In this document: positions 20,338-30,279 of the stretch, piece after piece
Layout: every line of letters begins with the position of its first letter
How positions within the stretch are numbered: the first letter of the stretch is position 1
Assembly: GCA_009602725.1 (NCBI GenBank)
Contig: WELB01000231.1
Span: 1-39,554, forward strand
DNA: 39,554 nucleotides
Origin: Spirogloea muscicola
Lineage: Eukaryota > Streptophyta > Zygnematophyceae > Spirogloeales > Spirogloeaceae
Reading direction: 5' to 3'
Notes under the pieces: model-generated
The model's database searches: none
Told to the model about the DNA's origin: nothing
What the model saw: the letters and a program-made list of their open reading frames with translations, nothing else
Program-made: the position numbers and the translations under genes

Positions 20338-22175
20338 ATGGCGCTCGCTCTCGCGCCCGCGGCGCGCGCCCCTGCGCCCCGGCGGTCGCCCCCGCGCGGC
20401 GCGGCGCTGCCCGTCGTGGACCTGTGGGCCGACCGCCGCGCCCTCGTCGCCTGGGCCCGCCACTTTGGGTCCGCCGCCGCCTCCTCCTCCACCCCGCGCG
20501 CGCTGCGCCACCTTGCGCCACCCCCCACCCCACGCTGACCTGCTCACCCTGGCCGCGTCCCAACAGGTGCCTGCTCTGCAAGAAGCGCGCCGCCGCGCTG
20601 GCCGCCCGCAAGGTCCCCCCCTTCCCATCAAACCTTCGCTAGCCTCCACGGAGCCCCCGACCTGCACCGCCTCCAGAGGCCTTCATTTCTGATGGCTTTC
20701 TACCCACGCCCGCCGACCGTGGAGTTGAGCAGCAGCACTGATAGGCCGGGCTGCTGCTGCAGGCCGAGCTGGACCGTGCGGGGGTGCGGCTGGCCCTCAT
20801 CGGGCCCGGCAACGCCGAGCAGGTCTGCTGTGGCTACCCAACTGGGCTTCTCACCTGACAGTTGGCTGACTGCTCCCCTCCCGGCTCCTTTGGAGCGTGC
20901 CAGCTTGTTTTTATTTTCGGGAGAGGCTGTATGAAATTGGTAATTATTGCCACGTTGACGCCTCTCTTTACGGTCTCTTCTAGTAGCTTAGACGTTAAAG
21001 ACCGAGCGCGCGTGTATCGAAGGCCGAGTGTGTCATGCCGCACTTGAGGGCTTCAGCAATGCCTGTTGCAGTCTTGCTTGCCAGACAACGCCCTTCACAC
21101 GTGCTCCTTCTGCTTGCTATCCAGGCCCAGGGGTTTCGCGATAGTGTCAACTTTCCAGGAGGTGCATCTCTCGCTTGAACATTTTGTTGCAACCTGTTGC
21201 CTCTTATCTCCCTTGACCGTGAAAATTGGTGGCCTCTATCTCTCTCTCACTTTGGCTCAGTTGCATGGCTGATGTGCTCACCTCCACTGTCAACTTTAGC
21301 TCACGAGAGAGGAAATGGCTGCGGATGCCTGTCGCAGATGTATTTGCTGACCCAGAGCGAGCAACATTTCGGGCCCTTGATTTTGTGTCAGGGGTTGGCT
21401 CTGTGTTCAGCCCAAAGGTATGTTCCTGCTTGTCACAGCTGCGCAAGCTGCCTCTTTGTTGCCTCCAATCGTGCGAGGACTTATTTCTCGGTCATTGTGT
21501 TGTGCTGGAAAGTCACATATCCCTATGGCTTGGACAGGCTGCGGTGAACCTCGTCAGCGCCACTTTGGAAGGCTTTAGCCAAGACTGGGGCCTGTCATTG
21601 CAGCCAGACACGATCATGAGGGGTGCTTGGTGAGCACGCCCCCTGTGGCATGCATGCTCGAGCACAAAATTCTCTTTGGCTGTGCTCCAAGTACAAGTAC
21701 AACTGCAAGGCCATATTTAGTCAGAAATCTGGGTGACCGATATTTTGCTGCCCTGACTTTCTCCTTTTCTTGGTCCCTCTCCCTGATGAGGCCGTAACGG
21801 AGCTTGTTGGGCTCAGGCAACAGGGTGGGCTCATCGTAGCGGGGCCTGGCACCGACAAGCTCATCTTTCTTCACAAGGTCTGTGAAAGGCAATTTGCATT
21901 GCTATTGCAAGTGATTGCCATCGCTATAGCATCATCAGTGTATAAACCGGTTATAATGCACCATCCTCCTTAAGAAGGTCATGGGTCTGAGACAGGTCCA
22001 CCACGCTCTCATTCGCTTTGCTCCCTGCAGTCGCATGTGGAGGCCCATAGCAATCTCTACGTGGAGCTATGCAGCACACATTGATGAAGCTCGTGTTGTA
22101 TTGCAACCGCAGGATGCACAAGCTGGCGATGAACCAGACCTTGACATTGTTATGCAGGCCTGCTTGTCAGAATGA
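20338..22175 (+). CDS. Peroxiredoxin-like 2 / AhpC-TSA antioxidant family protein
   Basis: Thioredoxin-fold redox protein of the PRXL2/AAED1-like family. The substrate is not established from sequence. Exons in phase: 20338-20468, 20567-20612, 20763-20822, 21125-21161, 21308-21417, 21538-21629, 21817-21877, 22113-22175 (TGA); about 199 aa. Landmarks are LWADRRALVAWARHFG followed by the redox CLLC motif (CxxC, about residues 45-48) KKRAAALAARK, GVRLALIGPGNAEQ, DVFADPERATFRALDF, FSQDWGLSLQPDTIMRGAW, QQGGLIVAGPGTDKLIFLHK and a short acidic end. The Ala/Arg/Pro-rich first ~30 residues could be an organelle transit peptide. The exon 4/5 junction is ambiguous; I used an acceptor at 21307 to keep phase. 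It is convergent with FIP37. Confidence 0.92.
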
Positions 22176-22602
22176 TGCACCCAATGCCCACTGGATGTGT
22201 GGTAGCCGCCCTGCTGTCAACCAATCCTGTAGGTCCACATACGTCTGTCAGCACAAGCTGGCTCTGCAAGTCATTTAAGTTGCCTACATCTGCATAGGCA
22301 CATCTTAGATACTTGCTTCACCAACAAGCGCATGCATCAATAGGCACACATTCGTAAGCATGGCTGGCAGACCTCTAAGCACCTCGTAAGTGACCGGCAA
22401 TCATGGATCTGTTCGTACCTATATTTTAAGGGCACTTTTACGAATTGACTTTGCTCATTGACTTTGCTTGTAGCCACCGTGGCAGACCAGAGTAAGCTTT
22501 TCGCAAAGAGGCAGTGGAAGAAACCTGTCATTCATAGCAGGCAACACGAATCCTACCTCTGTGATGCTTCCGTGAGTAATTTGAAGGGTTGTCACAGTGA
22601 CT
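22176..22602. other. Convergent intergenic region PRXL2-like / FIP37
   Basis: Contains the 3' UTRs of both neighbours. No exon chain, no retrotransposon or tail sequence, and no obvious TGTAA on either strand close to the stops. Confidence 0.6.
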
Positions 22603-25600
22603 TCACTGTTGCTCACGCCTATCTTCTGTGGCTGGTGGCCGTTGCTGTTGCTGCTCAGCTCTCTCCGCCCCTCTGGGCTTGCTCTTGCCGCCCACTTCTC
22701 TAAGTCTGCCGTTGCTCTTGCCTCCTCCTCTGCTGCCACCCTTTGGCCTTCCTCGCAGTGCCTGGAGCTCGTCTTGCTGCTGCTGTACTTGTCGATGGAG
22801 CCCATACAGCTACACGAGGAACTCACACAAGCGCTTTCAGACACCACAACAGGGTGACTAGTGGCAAGCAGCCAGTGTGCTGTGAAGTAGGATGTACCAT
22901 GCACATTGACAATTTAGAAAGCAACTGTACAGGTTGTGGTGCACACCGTTGTCTGAAGCTTCTCTGCATCATCGTTGATGTCGTCAACATACTCTTGAAG
23001 TTCTGCAAGTGGAAAACGTACACAAATAGCTGAAGTCACTTGATAGCTCCAATCAGACTCATCCTGGAATGCTCAATACAATGATGAAGTTGCTTGCACA
23101 CAATACCAGTCATATTCGATGTGTTATGACATGCGGATGCAAGAGAGTCGCACTGATAGAAGTATCAATCACTGACCACCTAGCTGAAAGTAGTCTCGTA
23201 TTGGACACTTTGACCTAAGCACCCACCTTGGTAGCCCTTCCTGAGCTCGGCATTTAGCTGCTTCTGTATTGCCAGCTTATTCTCCAGCTCATGCATCTGT
23301 ATTGCAGCCACCAAGAGGTGATCAAGCCTACACTGATGTGGCCTGATGGAGCCTCACAGGTTGCCGTACAATGTCACCAAACAGATTACCAAAGGCTAGG
23401 GTATGATGAAAGTCAAGGTCGAGGATGGGGCTTACCTTGCCTTCAGAAGCCTCACGACCTATCTCCTCGTTCTCTTCCTGAAGAGTGCGGCACTTGGCCA
23501 TGAGCATTTTCCCATTCTTACTATCTGGAGTAAACCGCACAGCTGCCAAATCATCCTGCAAGTCCTTGGCCTTCTTCTCTGCGGCTTCTAGCTCGGTCTG
23601 CAACAAGGCGTGTACTCATATCAGAGCACCTCTGTGCTTTCAGGGACTCCTGCATAAGCTAGGGCTAAGATAGGAGACAAATGTATCCAAGTGCACCTGA
23701 TTGTCAGAGCCAGACATGACGCTTAGGCAAATCCGTAATGGACAATGACTGGCTTGCCATGCAAGTGCCAAGGGGTCACTCAAAATATTTTTTAACAGTA
23801 GTCTGTGAATCCAAGACCGTGTGTGTTAAGATGTGGCAAAACTTGAGTGACACAGGTGTTAGTGCGTACAACCATGCCCAATGCCTGGAAGGCCCAGGAA
23901 ACATCACTTACCTTCAGCCTTGTGAACTCAGCATGAATGACTGGATCTAGTAGAAGTTTCCGTGTCTGCATTGGCATAGCAAGTCAGTCAGCGTACATAA
24001 CCAGCTCTGTGCAGACTTGAGCAATGGCGTCATCGTCTTCGTCCTAGATCTAACAGTGCTGATAGCAAGCAGATGGGAAAACGAGCACGCAAGCTTCAAA
24101 GTGGCATGCTAAGGCATGTTGACTTTGGACTCAGTTGCCAAGCAGAGTAGCTGGGTGCCAATTCCTCTTGCATGATTGTGATTGCACACGCTGTTGGCAT
24201 CACTCTTGCCAAACAACACATGTCTTACCTGCATGGGCTCTGGCTTCATCATCTCCTTCATCTCAGATAGAATGCCCTGCCCACGTGGTCTATGGCAGTG
24301 CTCAGCCTCCTGATTAAGTAAGAACTTAGGACTACATTGACCTCGTATATGAGCTCAAGCCCTGAACCTGAAGCTGCAAGCTATCTCGCTGGCTTATTCA
24401 GCTATCTTCGCTTCACGACGTGCAGGATTGGACCTACCTTCAGATCTGTAATTTCTTGCTCTTTGGCAGAGAGCTTTGCCAGCATGGCATTCTCCCTCCT
24501 CTTAGCAGCTCTGCACTGCATCACAAAAATGACATACATTACCAACTGTTTTAGCAGGCTAGCACATGAGTGACCTGCTTGGCCTTGGTTATCCTGACTC
24601 ACCCCCACGAAAGCTGTACTGGGCAGCCTCACATTTGTCTAGAGAGGACTGTGGCATACCTGATCTTGCAGCTTTGTCTCTCTGGCCTGTAACCTCGACA
24701 CAGCTTCCGTCAACGCTTCTGGATCTGCTTTACATCAGAATTGCCAAACTGCTTAGGACCTCAAGTACTCCAAAGCAAGCGCAAACAGAAGCATGCACAA
24801 CTGTAGACTACCAAATCCTGCTTGAGCAGCCGGTAGCGGCCAGAGGTATGGGGCTGTGCATTTGAGGAAGATGCATACTTGGCTGTGTTGACAGCCCACT
24901 GAGAGCTCCAGATTCAAATATTTTCTGCCACTGCCCCAGCTCCAGGATTGCAGTATCGAGCTTCTCCTGCAATGAGCACAACAAGCCGTGTACTTTCGTG
25001 AAGTGTTGGAAAGTCAAACTACACAAGTGACAGGTGGGGACTGAAAGATTTCTTCCATAAGCCGCCCAGAGGCAACCGTAAGACAAGCCTGGCCTGGACA
25101 CTGGAAACCCCTTGCACAACATGCCAGGTAGAACGCATGACTTAGCAAGCTGTTCTGCGTTCAGTTTTGTCACCTGTAAGGACTTGATATGCTTTTCCTT
25201 GGCCTCCAAACTGACAATGACAACAATGTGGCAGCATGGTGCTTGGTCTAAAGATGGCACCAGGGTGGGGCGACAGTAGGGCGACAGTAGGGCTAGGGAT
25301 TGAAGGGCAAGTTGAGAATCTAGCTCAAGCGCAACCACTACATGATTGATATCAATCATGGACCTAACATTGAGCCATATACTGCTCCTGCATGCCTGAC
25401 TTGGTGGTTACAAGGTGGAACACCTTGCGTAACTACTCTCATACACAAGCTGTGGCTTCAGATCAGGCTGCAGCTGAATGATGTTAGGCCCTCCAACTTG
25501 GGACTAATCAGGTGTTCATAGGCCCTGCCCCATCTCAAGGTGCCCGCAATCGGTTTGATCCACGCAAAATAGGCGGTTTGATCCACGCAAAATAGGGTTA

Positions 25601-26452
25601 CCTTCCACGAAGATTCAAGATTGTGGTGGTTGCAAGCTCTTCGCCTGCAGTGGCGTCACCATATATCTGCCCAACCCATGCCCGGCGTCAGCGTCAGTGT
25701 CAAGTCCTCTTCCAGCTGCCTCGACGTGCGGTGCCACCTAGCATGACAGGGCGTGGGCGTTGCATACTGCCTTCTGCTCCACCTCAAATTCAATGAGACA
25801 TGGCTGGAACAATCTGCAAAGGACGTGACACGCTCTGCTGACTCTCATTGGTATGGGTGGCGGGGCCACAGCAGTGGCTGACGTGCCTTCTTGGCTGGGT
25901 AGAGGTCGTCATCCTCCTCCTCCAAGTCATCGAATGGCCTTTTGCTGGCTGCAGCTCCTGCACATGAACGAGAGTGATGGATCGGCTGACGCTCTCGAAC
26001 CTGAGAAGTTCCAGCAGAGGCAGCTACGTGTTCCGGAGGACAGGCTCAGGTTCAGCAGCTGCCTTGACTGAGGTTTACAGCCATGGCTGCTATGGGACGA
26101 GGCAGGTGCGCGATACTGATAGCTCTGCCGCAAGTGCGATTTTCAAGACCTGAAATCCAAGAGCTAAAGACCTAGGAGCCAACAACCCAGAGCCTGCAAG
26201 CTGGACAGCCTAGCACAAAGAAGAGATCGTCCAGTTGTGGCACTGAGGCTCCTCCCCAGCAGCAGCTGCCAAGCACCCAGGCGAGGCAGTGGGGATATTC
26301 CAGCAGTCACGTGCTCTCTAGCTCACCCCTCTCCTTGGTCCCCTCCTCGGGGTCGTCGCCACCAAAGTCGAAATCGTCCTGCCAGTGATACGACCGGAGC
26401 CAAGGTGAAGGGCTTGTGTCAGTAGAACGCTGAGGGCTCCAGTAGGCTTCAT
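22603..26452 (-). CDS. FIP37: FIP37 / WTAP, m6A methyltransferase complex subunit
   Basis: FIP37/WTAP is the coiled-coil scaffold of the nuclear mRNA m6A writer (METTL3/METTL14 partner). Well-supported exons: ~26000-25883, 25644-25602, 25210-25174, 24966-24879, 24724-24660, 24515-24438, 24261-24229, 23965-23912, 23597-23436, 23296-23227, 23002-22947, 22782-22603 (TGA), all phase-matched. Diagnostic blocks: FDDLEEEDDDLYPAKKAR, TTILNLRGSLEAKEKHIKSL, ILELGQWQKIF, KEQEITDLK, TRKLLLDPVIHAEFTRLK, DDLAAVRFTPDSKNGKMLMA, KCRTLQEENEEIGREASEGK and MHELENKLAIQKQLNAEL. Heptads predict long coiled coil throughout. The last exon adds a Gly/Arg/Gln-rich tail of ~60 aa not typical of plant FIP37. The N-terminus is unresolved: DDFDFGGDDPEEG near 26380 matches the plant start region, with a possible ATG at 26452. 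Confidence 0.93.
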
Positions 26453-26770
26453 GGCGTCCTCTCAGGGAGGCAGCACCGGAGCGGCGCGCGAGGCCGGTGC
26501 TCGGGACAAGCTTCGGCACAGGAATGAGAGGCAGAGACAACAAGACACTGGGGAGTTGGCGGCACCAACGGCAGCCGGGTGACCCAGCCACGGCAGCTGA
26601 GAAGGCGGAGCGAGGGGAGGCTGGGGCGCCGACCTCGCCGTAGATGTCCGCCATGGGGGGAAGGCCCCGGCGATCCCTGTCAGCCGCCGCGGCGAGCTGC
26701 CGGCGCTGCCGCCGCCCTCCTCCCCGCCTTGCTTGCCCACTTGCACCTTCTGAGCGGGCCGCGCGCAGCA
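26453..26770. other. FIP37 upstream region with a short opposing ORF
   Basis: On plus, an ATG at 26451, overlapping the candidate FIP37 ATG, opens a 43-codon frame (MASSQGGSTGAAREAGARDK, then LRHRNERQRQQD). It closes at a TGA beside a possible donor at about 26580. The composition is exon-like, but I recognise no family and find no continuing exon before retrotransposon tails begin at about 26775. It may be the orphaned first exon of a displaced gene, or 5' UTR of FIP37. Confidence 0.3.
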
Positions 26771-26774
26771 GCGA

Positions 26775-26935
26775 GAAAGAGCTTGCCCATTGAGGATAGG
26801 GGCTGGAACAGCCAGCCCAAAAAGAATGGACAAAGTACGAGAAGGGAGCCAGGGGAAGCGCTAAGAAAAACAAGCACAAGAAGAAACAAAGCAGCTACGA
26901 ATGACTCAGTAATTCCTGCTGAGCAGCCGCAGATC
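26775..26935 (-). repeat. Tail plus 3' UTR copy, same subfamily as the 16438 tail
   Basis: Stem GGGCTGG-AACAG-CCAGCCC at 26800-26818, followed by AAAAAGAATGGACAAAGTAC, GGGAGCCAGGGGAAGCGCTA and the start of the terminal codon region (ACTCAGTAATTCCTGCTGAG). Nearly identical to 16447-16600. It is a copy truncated just upstream of the stop codon. Confidence 0.85.
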
Positions 26936-27049
26936 AGAAATGCTAGGCAGCAGTCGCCACTTGAAGCGTGTGCTTGCCTGAGCTTGTCGCTTTTACCTTG
27001 TCCGTTCTTGGCCACTGCAGTCGCTGTGTGCTTCTCTCTCTCTGCTTCA

Positions 27050-27300
27050 GCGCTTTTCTGGCCCCTTCGGACCTTGTCAATTCTTCTCGGGCTGGCTGTT
27101 CACAGCCCTTGCCCCTTATCAGAAAGTGCTCGCCTGTAAAGAAGAATGTGCTCGCCCATAGAGAAGAGTGGCTGGCAAAGCCAGCCCAAAAAGAATGGAC
27201 AATATCCCAAGCCAAAGAAAGAGGAGCCAAAAAAGAAGGCTCGCCCATAGAGAAAGAGGGGCTGGCAAAGCCAGCCCAAAAAGAATGGACAATGCCGAAA
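27050..27300. repeat. Three tail copies
   Basis: A plus copy (GGCCCCTTCGGACCTTGTCA, stem GGGCTG/CAGCCC at 27089-27108) is followed by two minus copies. Their stems are GGCTGGC-AAA-GCCAGCC at 27170-27186 and GGGCTGGC-AAA-GCCAGCCC at 27259-27277. The two minus copies share GCTCGCCCATAGAGAA and AAAAAGAATGGACAAT. They look like successive insertions. Confidence 0.82.
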
Positions 27301-27319
27301 AAGAACTACACTACAGTCC

Positions 27320-27365
27320 ATGCCTTCGGACTAGGAGAGAGAAGGCGCGCGGGGCGCACTAGGAC
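27320..27365 (-). repeat. CGCGCGCC module copy
   Basis: GAGAGAGAAGGCGCGCGGGGCGCAC-like sequence matches the reverse complement of the module at 12643. It is truncated on its outer side and is joined directly to the 3' end of the minus retrotransposon copy that follows. Confidence 0.6.
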
Positions 27366-27387
27366 GAAGACATCAGCCAGAGGACGC

Positions 27388-28185
27388 TCAGTAACCTCTG
27401 GTGAGGAGATGCAAGTCGGAGTAGCTAGCCGGGGGAACGACGTCGCCCTGACGGAAGCCGGAGGCCGCCGCCAAAGCTCGGCCGGCGCGCAAGTGGACCG
27501 CGAACGCTAGGGACCGCTGAAGCGAGACGGCCAACCGCTTGCGGAAGACCTGCGCGAGGGACCCGGCGACATTGAAGCCGGGCTGCTCGCCCTGCTGCCC
27601 GTGACGGCGGGCCGCGGCCTGCTGCGCCAGACGGTGAAGCAAGTCGAGCCACTTTGCGCCGAAGGCCCCGTGTACGTCGACTGCAAGGGGAACAAACTCG
27701 TAGCCCACCCGGTGGTCTGCGTATTTACGTTCCTTGGCGTCCGCCGCTTGGCGGACTGCGTAGCCCGCCTCCTCCGACGATCGCTTGGCGCTGCCGGAGA
27801 CAACACAGTCAGTCGTGACCACATCGGCGATGAGCCGAGGCCCCCCGCCGAGCGCGCTGGCGACGAGATCGGCCCGCCGGGTGTGGACGCGGCCATCCGC
27901 CCCAGCGGTCGGAGGCATGATGCTGGTACTCTCGAGCGCCACCGTGTAACCGGCCTCGACTAAGATGCCAAACATGGCGTTCCGCAGCAGGTCGTATGTT
28001 CCTGTCCGCCCCGTGCGCACCTGAGCATGTTAGCTGCCAGCGATGCCGCGTCTGAACCGCGCTCCCCGCACTCACACTGCTGTACTCCACTGAGGCGGGG
28101 TGGGTGGAGGCCGAGGAGGCGGTGCACCGCCGTACGGAAGGCGGCATCGGGCATTCGCAGCGTATCATGGATCGGCAGATAAAGA
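27388..28185 (-). pseudogene. Retrotransposon C-terminal domain, best-preserved copy in block II
   Basis: On minus, 211 codons are open (28020-27388): TYDLLRNAMFGILVEAGYTV, RRADLVASALGGGPRLIADV, KERKYADHRVGYEFVPLAVD, AFGAKWLDLLHRLAQQ, AGSLAQVFRKRLAVSLQRS, LHLLTRGY-stop. The nuclease-like LD-type motif is present as ADL...ADV. Upstream, in other frames, lies the knuckle CECGERGSDAASLAANMLRC at about 28080-28020. A frameshift near 28020 and loss of everything upstream make it non-autonomous. It ends at a minus tail copy at 28186. Confidence 0.88.
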
Positions 28186-28625
28186 AGAGGGGCTGGCAAA
28201 GCCAGCCCAAAAAGAATGCCACTTTGGGAGTGCCACTTCTTCTTTGTGAGAGCCACATTCTTCTTGTTCTGGCCCCCTCCGAACTTTGTTCACTCCCTTT
28301 TCCGGCTAGCTATTCAGACTTGCATCTCCTGACTAGAGGTTATTGAGCGTCCTCTGGCTGATGTCTTAGTCCTTGTCCAAAGGCATGGACTGTAGTGTAG
28401 TTCTTTTTCGGCACCTTTTTCTTTTTTCTTTGGCTTGGGATATTGTCTATCCTTTTTGGGCTGGCTTTGCCAGCCACTCTTCTCTATGGGCGAGCACTTC
28501 GTCTTTTTCCAAGGCTGGCCAATCACAGCCATCGCCCTCTCGCCCGATTTTTCCGACGAAGGGCTCGCCCATTGAGGATATGGGCTGGAACAGCCACCCC
28601 AAACAAAGAATAAGCAGAGTACAAG
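28186..28625. repeat. Tail copies and tail-like pieces, mixed orientation
   Basis: Minus stem GGGCTGGC-AAA-GCCAGCCC at 28190-28208. Plus stem GGCTGGC-TTT-GCCAGCC at 28459-28475. A plus-like AGGCTGG...CAGCC piece near 28510-28530. A minus copy at 28582-28600 has a mismatched stem (GGGCTGG against CCACCCC). A plus fragment at about 28305-28350 reads the terminus SDLHLLTRGY-like (CAGACTTGCATCTCCTGACT) before it. Confidence 0.75.
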
Positions 28626-28729
28626 AAGGGGGCCAGGCGAAGCACGAAGAAAGACAAGCACAGAAAGGAACAAAGCATCTACGAATCACTCTTTCCCTTC
28701 TTTCCATCACTTTCAGACTTAGTACATTG

Positions 28730-29000
28730 TGCATTTCCTGGGCTGGTCTCAGCCACTGCTTCACAATCGAAGAGCTGTTTCTATCCGGGCTGGCTTTCAC
28801 AGCGAGAAAAGTGGCTCTACCAAGGGGGGCAAGGGCTGTGGACAGTCTCAACAAGGTCCGAAGGGGCCAAATGCGCAGTCTCAGGGGAATATCCGTGTAT
28901 TTGAAACAAACAAAGGCCAAATGGCCAAGTACAAAGGCAAGCACATCTAAAGACATCTCAGAGCTTGGGTAGGATGGCTCACTTAGTAATCACGAGTAAG
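28730..29000. repeat. Retrotransposon 3' UTR pieces
   Basis: GGGCTGGTCTCAGCC at about 28741 and GGGCTGGCTTTCACAGC at about 28786 are short tail-like pieces. From 28885 to 28990 the minus strand carries the other subfamily's 3' UTR (TTTGTTTGTTTCAAATACAC, GTACTTGGCC, GATGTGCTTGCC) and the terminal codons (TACTCGTGATTACTAAG-like). Nothing here is open or functional. Confidence 0.7.
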
Positions 29001-29039
29001 GAGCCGCAATTTCGAAGCTAGCAGCCGGAAATTAATTCC

Positions 29040-29450
29040 CCTGACGAAGCCGGAGGCTGCAGCTAGAGCAGGCCAGCACGCAGGTGCAAGGCGTAGGCCA
29101 TGGACCGCTGGAGACGGCACAGCCCCTCAAAGCCCCACGGCCCCTTTGCGACGTGGTCACCACCGATGTGGTGGACTGATCCAATTCGGGGCTTTCTGCC
29201 TCGAGCGCTGGCCATGCTACGGCGAACGCCGCTCGCAGCAGCAAGGCGGCCAAACACGCTGACCACCCGGCTGGAAACGAGTTCGTACCCCTGGCCGTGG
29301 ATGTGCACGGGGCTCTCGGGTCCCAGAGGCTTGGCCTCTTTCCCGCTGCGGCCTCCGGCTTTCGTCAGGGGGATAGTTTTCCGGCAGCTAGTCTGTCGGA
29401 TCTGAGGCTCCTCACTCGTAGAGAAAGAGCTCACCCATAGAGAAGAGGTA
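29040..29450. pseudogene. Inverted, internally deleted retrotransposon scrap
   Basis: 29040-29120 reads on minus (RLQRSMAYALHLRAG), then abruptly 29140-29410 reads on plus: VVTTDVVD, SGLSASSAGHAT, KAAKHADHPAGNEFVPLAVD, VHGALGSQ. After an internal deletion near 29325 it continues AAASGFRQGDSFP, ASLSDLRLLTR. The final GY-stop is split by a 27-bp tail piece (29421-29447). Both the orientation switch and the deletion show rearrangement after insertion. Confidence 0.8.
29421..29447 (-). mobile_element. 27-bp tail-end insertion with 3-bp duplication
   Basis: Uninterrupted relatives read CACTCGTAACTACTGAGTG (for example, minus strand near 13410). Here GAGAAAGAGCTCACCCATAG and AGAAGAG separate CTCGTA from GTAACTAC, with GTA on both sides. 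The insert is just the last 27 nt of the tail, without the hairpin, in minus orientation. Confidence 0.65.
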
Positions 29451-29519
29451 ACTACTGAGTGATCCATCCTCCCCCTGTTCTGCCATAGCATCTTCAGGCC
29501 CCTGTGTAGCTGCTAAACG

Positions 29520-29780
29520 CTTTTAGGCCCCTCCGATCGGGCTGGCTTTTCGCAGCCCTTGCCCCCATTGGGAGTGCCACTTCTTCTCTTTCCCTGCAGC
29601 GAGCTACTCTGACTTGATGTTGCTCTCTCGCGGGTACTGAGCTTCCCTCTGCATCGTCTCGTGGTTTGTAGTGTAGTCCTTTTCGGCACCTCTTTCTTTG
29701 GCTTTGGACATTGTCCATTCTTTTTGGGCTGGCTTTGCCAGCCCTTCTTCTCTATGGGCGAGCATTTCCTTCTTTCTTGA
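29520..29780 (+). repeat. Two plus-oriented tail copies
   Basis: GGGCTG...CAGCCC at 29539-29558 followed by TTGCCCCCATTGGGAGTGCC (subfamily with an 8-nt loop). Then TTGTCCATTC, T-run, perfect GGGCTGGC-TTT-GCCAGCCC at 29726-29744, TCTCTATGGGCGAGCATTTC. The second is joined directly to the coding scrap at 29780. Between them a terminus scrap (CTACTCTGACTTGATGTTGC) is visible. Confidence 0.82.
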
Positions 29781-29970
29781 CCTGCTAGCCAGGCTTGCGC
29801 GGCGCGCTGTGTCCCGCAGGCGAGGTGAGCCGGCTGACTTCAACGCCGCTGGCTCGTAGGCCCAGGTCTATCGCATGCGTATGTCAATCTCCCTCCAACG
29901 GTCCATGGCCCACGCCTTGCATATGCGTGCTGGCCGTGGTGGCCTCTGACTTTCGTCAGGGAAGAAGAAT
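29780..29970 (+). pseudogene. Retrotransposon C-terminal scrap
   Basis: Encodes DLLARLARRAVSRRRGEPAD, FNAAGS, then a TAG at about 29857 where other copies have TGG or CGG codons, then AQVYRMRMSISLQRSMAHAL. It degrades into a partial SGFRQG. It follows immediately on a tail's 3' end, so tail and coding scrap are joined head to tail. Confidence 0.8.
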
Positions 29971-30120
29971 TGGCACTCCCAATGGGGGCAAGGGCTGTGA
30001 AAAGCTAGCCCGAAAAATTGACAAAGATTCGAAGGGGCCAAATGACAGAGGGGCCTAAAAAAGAAGAAAGCGCTTAGCAGCTACGAAGGGGCCTGAAGAT
30101 GCTACGTCACAACGGGGGGA

Positions 30121-30233
30121 GGATGGACCACTCAGTAGTTACGAGTGAGGAGGCTTTCGTCAGGGGGAAAATCTTCCAGCAGCTAGTCTGTTGGATTTGA
30201 GGCTCCTCACTCGTAGCTACTGAGTGGTCATCC
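30121..30233. repeat. Foldback: 31-bp inverted repeat around a retrotransposon terminus
   Basis: GGATGGACCACTCAGTAGTT...GAGTGAGGAG at 30121-30152 pairs with CTCCTCACTCGTAGCTACTG...GGTCATCC at 30203-30233. The ~50-bp loop carries FRQGENLPAASLLDLRLLTR-like coding. The two arms are the same 3' terminal sequence in opposite orientations, sharing one short internal segment. Confidence 0.75.
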
Positions 30234-30279
30234 TACACCCATTCTGACTTGGCATTGCAAGGGCCCCCTCCATCATTTG

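Noticed and set aside
20030-20692. 220-codon plus ORF overlapping the PRXL2-like start
   Set aside because: It reads the coding exons in a wrong frame. The ATG at 20338 in another frame gives the conserved LWADRRALVAWARHFG.
26307-26879. 190-codon minus ORF running from tail repeats into FIP37
   Set aside because: Its start lies in retrotransposon tail sequence. Only the last ~25 residues (WQDDFDFGGDD...) look like FIP37.
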